Shown here: piece by piece, positions 61,101-64,000 of the stretch | How the letters are laid out: the number at the start of each line of letters is the position of its first letter | Position numbering within the stretch: the stretch's first letter is position 1 | From: Actinoplanes cyaneus | GTDB lineage: Bacteria; Actinomycetota; Actinomycetes; Mycobacteriales; Micromonosporaceae | Direction of reading: 5' to 3' | DNA: 64,000 nucleotides | Assembly: GCF_016862095.1 (NCBI RefSeq) | Contig: NZ_BOMH01000030.1 | Coordinates: forward strand, 1-64,000 | Position numbers and translations under genes: made by a program | The notes under the pieces: model-generated | Told to the model about the DNA's origin: nothing | Databases searched by the model: none | The model's input: the letters and a program-made list of their open reading frames with translations, nothing else

Positions 61101-62900
61101 ATGTCCCTGCGCCATGTCGCCGCTGGGCTGCTGTCCGGCGCCCTGCTCCTCACCGTCCCCTCCCCCGCCCGAGCAGCCGACGAAGCCATCGGCGTCGACT
61201 TCTCCGTCGCCGGTGGAACCCCGTCCTATCGGGCCTCCGGCTGGATCTACGGCATGACCGAGAACGCCGCCGGACCGGCCGACCACTTCTTCACCGACGT
61301 CAAGTTCCGGGGCATGCGGGCGGGTGGCGCCCAGCTCGGCAGTCCCGGCGGCTGGTCCAACGGCGGCTACGACCGCCGGTGGAACTCCACCCGCGCCCAG
61401 CTGCTGCGCACCCACGCCCTCGGCGGCACCTTCGTCCTGCTGCCCCACGACCTGTGGGGCGCCGACGGCGCCGGCATCTCCCGCTTCCCCGGCGACAACG
61501 GCGACTGGACCGACTACGACAACTTCCTGACCCGGCTCATCACCGACGTCAAGGCGACCGGTGTGCCGGTGCAGTGGGACATCTGGAACGAACCGAACCT
61601 CGGCATCTTCTGGAACCGCTCGCAGGCGCAGTACTTCGAGCTGTGGCGGCGCACCTACCGGCGACTGCGCGCCGAGATGCCCGGCACGCCGATCGTCGGA
61701 CCCAGCCACGCCGGGGTCCCGGCGACCTCGACGGGCTGGTGGACCCAGTTCCTGGACCACGTCCGGGCGAACAACGTGGTCCCGGACATCTTCAGCTGGC
61801 ACTCCCTGCCCGGCGACCCCGTCGCCAACGTGGCCGCCGCCACCACGTCCCTGGACGCCCGCGGGATCGCCCACCCCCGCCCGTACCAGATCAACGAGTA
61901 CGGCGCCCCCGACGAGCAGAACCCCGGCGACGGCTCGTGGTACATCGCCCGCCTCGAACGCGCCGGCGCGGACGGGCTACGCGCCAACTGGGCCTCGGCG
62001 GGCAACCTGCACAACGACCTGGGAAACCTGCTCGTCCGCAACGCGGCCGGCCAGCACCTGCCCAAGGGCGAATGGTGGGTCTACCGCTACTACGCCGGGC
62101 AGACCGGCAGCATCGTCTCCACCACCCCCAGCCCCGCGTACGACGCGTTCACCACCAAGGCCACCGGTACCGCGAGAATCCTCGTCGGCGGGGGCGGCAC
62201 CACCGGAAACGTCGCCGTGCGCCTGAACCGGGTGGACGCCACCACCGGCATCGTCGCGAACAACCAGGTCCGGGTACGAGTCCAGCGCATCCCCCACAAC
62301 GGAGGCGGCGCCGTCCCCGGCCCGATCACCGTCACCGACTCGACAGTGACCCTGGCCGGGAACGCCACCACCGTCAACCTCGCCCACACCACCGCCGACG
62401 ACACCTTCACCATCACCCTGCTACCGCCGTCCGACAGCGGCTTCCAGTCCGTCGCCGTCGCCCAGCACAGCCAGCAGTGCCTGGACAACACCGACCTGGC
62501 CACCCGGGACGGCAACCAGCAGCAGCAGTACTACTGCGAGGGCGGCGACCAGCAACTCTGGAACTTCCGCCCGGTCACCGGGGTGGTCGGCGCCTACACC
62601 GTGGTCAACCAGCAGTCCGGGAAATGCCTCGGCGTCGACGCCGCCTCCACCGCGGACGGAGCCGCCGTCCAGCAACGGACCTGCGCCGGCGGCGCCACCG
62701 ATCAGCAGTTCACCCTCCGCAAAGTCACCTACGCCGGCAACGACAGCCACGACTACCAGCTCGTGGCCCGGCACAGCGGCAAGTGCGTCGACGTCAGCGC
62801 CGTCTCCACCGCCGCCCGGGCGGCGGTCCTCCAGTGGACCTGCAACCCCGCGACCCGGAACAGCCCGCTCAACCAGACCTGGCGACTGCTCGGCCGCTGA
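61101..62900 (+). CDS. Secreted clan-A (GH39-like) glycosidase with ricin-type lectin domain
   Basis: The 599-residue product has a signal peptide (about 1-26, PARAAD). A TIM-barrel glycosidase domain (about 28-350) shows the clan GH-A acid/base Glu164 in WDIWNEPN and probable nucleophile Glu266 in YQINEYG. A beta-sandwich domain (about 350-445) and a C-terminal ricin B trefoil (about 450-599) with QCLDN, KCLGVDAAS and KCVDVSAVS repeats and QxW-type motifs (QQLWNF, NQTWRLL) follow. The overall look is GH39-like; the exact family and polysaccharide are unknown. A good ribosome-binding site (AGGAGACC) precedes ATG 61101. It may be under the adjacent LacI regulator. Confidence 0.82.
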   Translation: MSLRHVAAGLLSGALLLTVPSPARAADEAIGVDFSVAGGTPSYRASGWIYGMTENAAGPADHFFTDVKFRGMRAGGAQLGSPGGWSNGGYDRRWNSTRAQLLRTHALGGTFVLLPHDLWGADGAGISRFPGDNGDWTDYDNFLTRLITDVKATGVPVQWDIWNEPNLGIFWNRSQAQYFELWRRTYRRLRAEMPGTPIVGPSHAGVPATSTGWWTQFLDHVRANNVVPDIFSWHSLPGDPVANVAAATTSLDARGIAHPRPYQINEYGAPDEQNPGDGSWYIARLERAGADGLRANWASAGNLHNDLGNLLVRNAAGQHLPKGEWWVYRYYAGQTGSIVSTTPSPAYDAFTTKATGTARILVGGGGTTGNVAVRLNRVDATTGIVANNQVRVRVQRIPHNGGGAVPGPITVTDSTVTLAGNATTVNLAHTTADDTFTITLLPPSDSGFQSVAVAQHSQQCLDNTDLATRDGNQQQQYYCEGGDQQLWNFRPVTGVVGAYTVVNQQSGKCLGVDAASTADGAAVQQRTCAGGATDQQFTLRKVTYAGNDSHDYQLVARHSGKCVDVSAVSTAARAAVLQWTCNPATRNSPLNQTWRLLGR

Positions 62901-62958
62901 CCCGGCACGCCAGGACCATCTGACCTGCCGATGAGACGGGACATCCCATCGAGTCCGA

Positions 62959-63002
62959 GCCCGCCCGCCATCCCTTCGCCGTTTCCCGTCCTGCGGGCGG
63001 GC
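62959..63002 (+). terminator. Hairpin terminator after the glycosidase gene
   Basis: A perfect 10-bp stem, GCCCGCCCGC (62959-62968) and GCGGGCGGGC (62993-63002), encloses a 24-nt loop 58 nt after the glycosidase stop. Confidence 0.55.
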
Positions 63003-63046
63003 CGCCGGGCCCCCATGCTGCGCGACATCCTCCATATTCAAGATCG

Positions 63047-64000
63047 GTGAGACGAGTGGGCCATGGTGAGGCCGACGACACCGGCCCACCCCCCCCGCTG
63101 ACCAACCCGGCGCTGCTGACCGGCGTGGCCGGGCTCATGGCGCAGCTCGCGATGAAGCAGACCATGGACGAGATCACCGACTACCTCGCCGTGATCGACG
63201 CGAAGGTCGACGCGGTGCTGCGCGCGCAGACCGACGCCGTGGTCGCCGACATGATCGGGGTGGAGCTCGTCGTCGACGAGGCGCTGACCATCCGCGAGCG
63301 GGTGGGCCGGGTCTCCGAGATCACCTGGTCGAAGGTGCAGGCCACCCCCGTGTCGCTGGCCCGGACCCAGGCGTACGCGGTGCGGCAGCTCGACGCCGTC
63401 GCCGAGAAGCTGGAGACGCAGACCAAGGTCGGCGATCTGGCCCGGACCACCAAGGAGGCCGAGATCACGGTGCAGGAGTGGCTCGCCGTCCTGGCCCGCT
63501 GCTTCCAGTTGCAGGACGCGGTCGCCGTCCTCGAGCTCGACCGGGTCCTGGACTCCTCCCCCGAGGAACTGGAGGAGCACCGTGTCGCGATCCGGATCGC
63601 CCGGCAGAAACGCCTGGACCTCATCGCCGGTGGCGCCGGGCGCCTGATGGCCCGGATGGACGCGGCGGCCGGCACCGCCAACGCGAAGGTGCTGCTGAAC
63701 CCCACCACCTCCCGCGCCGTGGTGCACTCGACCAACCACGTGGGGACCGCCGTCGTCGCCTTCGGCGAACGGCTCGGCCTCACCTCCGATCGTCAGACGT
63801 GGAACGCCCGGCGCTGGAGGGACGCGGCCGTGGAGGTGCGCGACAAGGTCCTCGAGACCGGCGAGGAGGCACGTGACAAGGTGCTCGACGCCGGCAGCGA
63901 GGTGACGCACAAGGTCCTGGAGACCGGGGCGGAGAGCGTCGGCGCCGTCGGTCGTTTCGGCGTGAAGGCCTTCGGCCGGGCCAGGTCGATGCTCGGCAAG
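63047..64000 (+). CDS. Hypothetical helical protein, truncated by the window edge
   Basis: An open frame from GTG 63047 continues to the last base (318 codons, no stop). The product is strongly alpha-helical and soluble: ALLTGVAGLMAQLAMKQTMD, then EITDYLAVIDAKVDAVLRAQTD, LARTTKEAEITVQEWLAVLARCFQLQDAV and EEHRVAIRIARQKRLDL. Near residue 265 an 11-residue motif is repeated three times (RDKVLETGEEA, RDKVLDAGSEV, THKVLETGAES), an amphipathic hendecad pattern. I do not recognise the family. Other starts (GTG 63056, ATG 63137) are possible; the upstream ribosome-binding site is weak. Confidence 0.65.
   Translation, partial: MRRVGHGEADDTGPPPPLTNPALLTGVAGLMAQLAMKQTMDEITDYLAVIDAKVDAVLRAQTDAVVADMIGVELVVDEALTIRERVGRVSEITWSKVQATPVSLARTQAYAVRQLDAVAEKLETQTKVGDLARTTKEAEITVQEWLAVLARCFQLQDAVAVLELDRVLDSSPEELEEHRVAIRIARQKRLDLIAGGAGRLMARMDAAAGTANAKVLLNPTTSRAVVHSTNHVGTAVVAFGERLGLTSDRQTWNARRWRDAAVEVRDKVLETGEEARDKVLDAGSEVTHKVLETGAESVGAVGRFGVKAFGRARSMLGK

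Overview
The window is very GC-rich (roughly 70%) with GTG/TTG starts, many 4-bp ATGA/GTGA gene overlaps, actinobacterial family proteins and no obvious tRNA, rRNA, CRISPR or insertion sequence. Gene content (eukaryote-like Ser/Thr kinase, FtsX-type exporters, SGNH lipase, SAV/SCO-type conserved families, ricin-lectin glycosidase) suggests a chromosomal segment of a filamentous actinomycete, most likely an Actinoplanes-like member of Micromonosporaceae. The genus is an inference from style, not from a marker gene.

Layout. 0.1-9.6 kb: a hypothetical protein, a secreted SGNH esterase, small membrane/hypothetical proteins, a Ser/Thr kinase, a hybrid histidine kinase, a divergent PRPP synthetase, an orphan ABC ATPase and a DUF4142 protein. 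9.7-17.4 kb: a leftward FtsX/MacB-type ABC exporter (ATPase plus two ~1000-residue permeases) and a CorA transporter. 17.4-21.5 kb: PnuC, a BenE-type transporter whose gene overlaps pnuC tail to tail, a 14-TM MFS exporter and its divergent TetR regulator with a tandem operator array. 21.6-26.6 kb: an aminotransferase, a 16-bp tandem repeat, a NarL-type two-component system and a divergent ABC-2 transporter pair. 26.7-31.3 kb: a cell-surface locus of a DUF916 membrane protein, a metallophosphoesterase with a WxL-like C-terminal domain and a HupE/UreJ protein. 31.4-34.4 kb: a lipoprotein, and an N-acylamino-acid racemase/MenC-type enzyme translationally coupled to a GNAT transferase.

34.6-51.5 kb is the most unusual part. 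A leftward four-gene operon matching the SCO2521-SCO2524 families (including a variant P-loop ATPase) diverges from a 1648-residue protein built as pseudo-metallophosphoesterase, uncharacterised linker, NACHT-type NTPase, pentapeptide repeats and 14 WD40 repeats. Ending five bases from it, a leftward operon runs: small 56-codon ORF, trypsin-VMAP protein, MoxR AAA+ ATPase, and a vWA-like/pseudo-metallophosphoesterase/NACHT protein. This has the composition of the vWA-MoxR-VMAP conflict systems, but its vWA-like component is fused to the same pseudophosphoesterase-linker-NACHT core found in the facing WD40 protein. I infer that the two NTPases and the protease/MoxR module form one signalling or immunity system.

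51.6-64 kb: a secreted S8/S53-like serine peptidase, a coiled-coil protein with a membrane-protein partner, a large lipoprotein, and a carbohydrate locus (GH63-like glycosidase and LacI regulator with matched palindromic operators, then a secreted clan-A glycosidase with a ricin lectin domain). A helical protein runs off the right edge.
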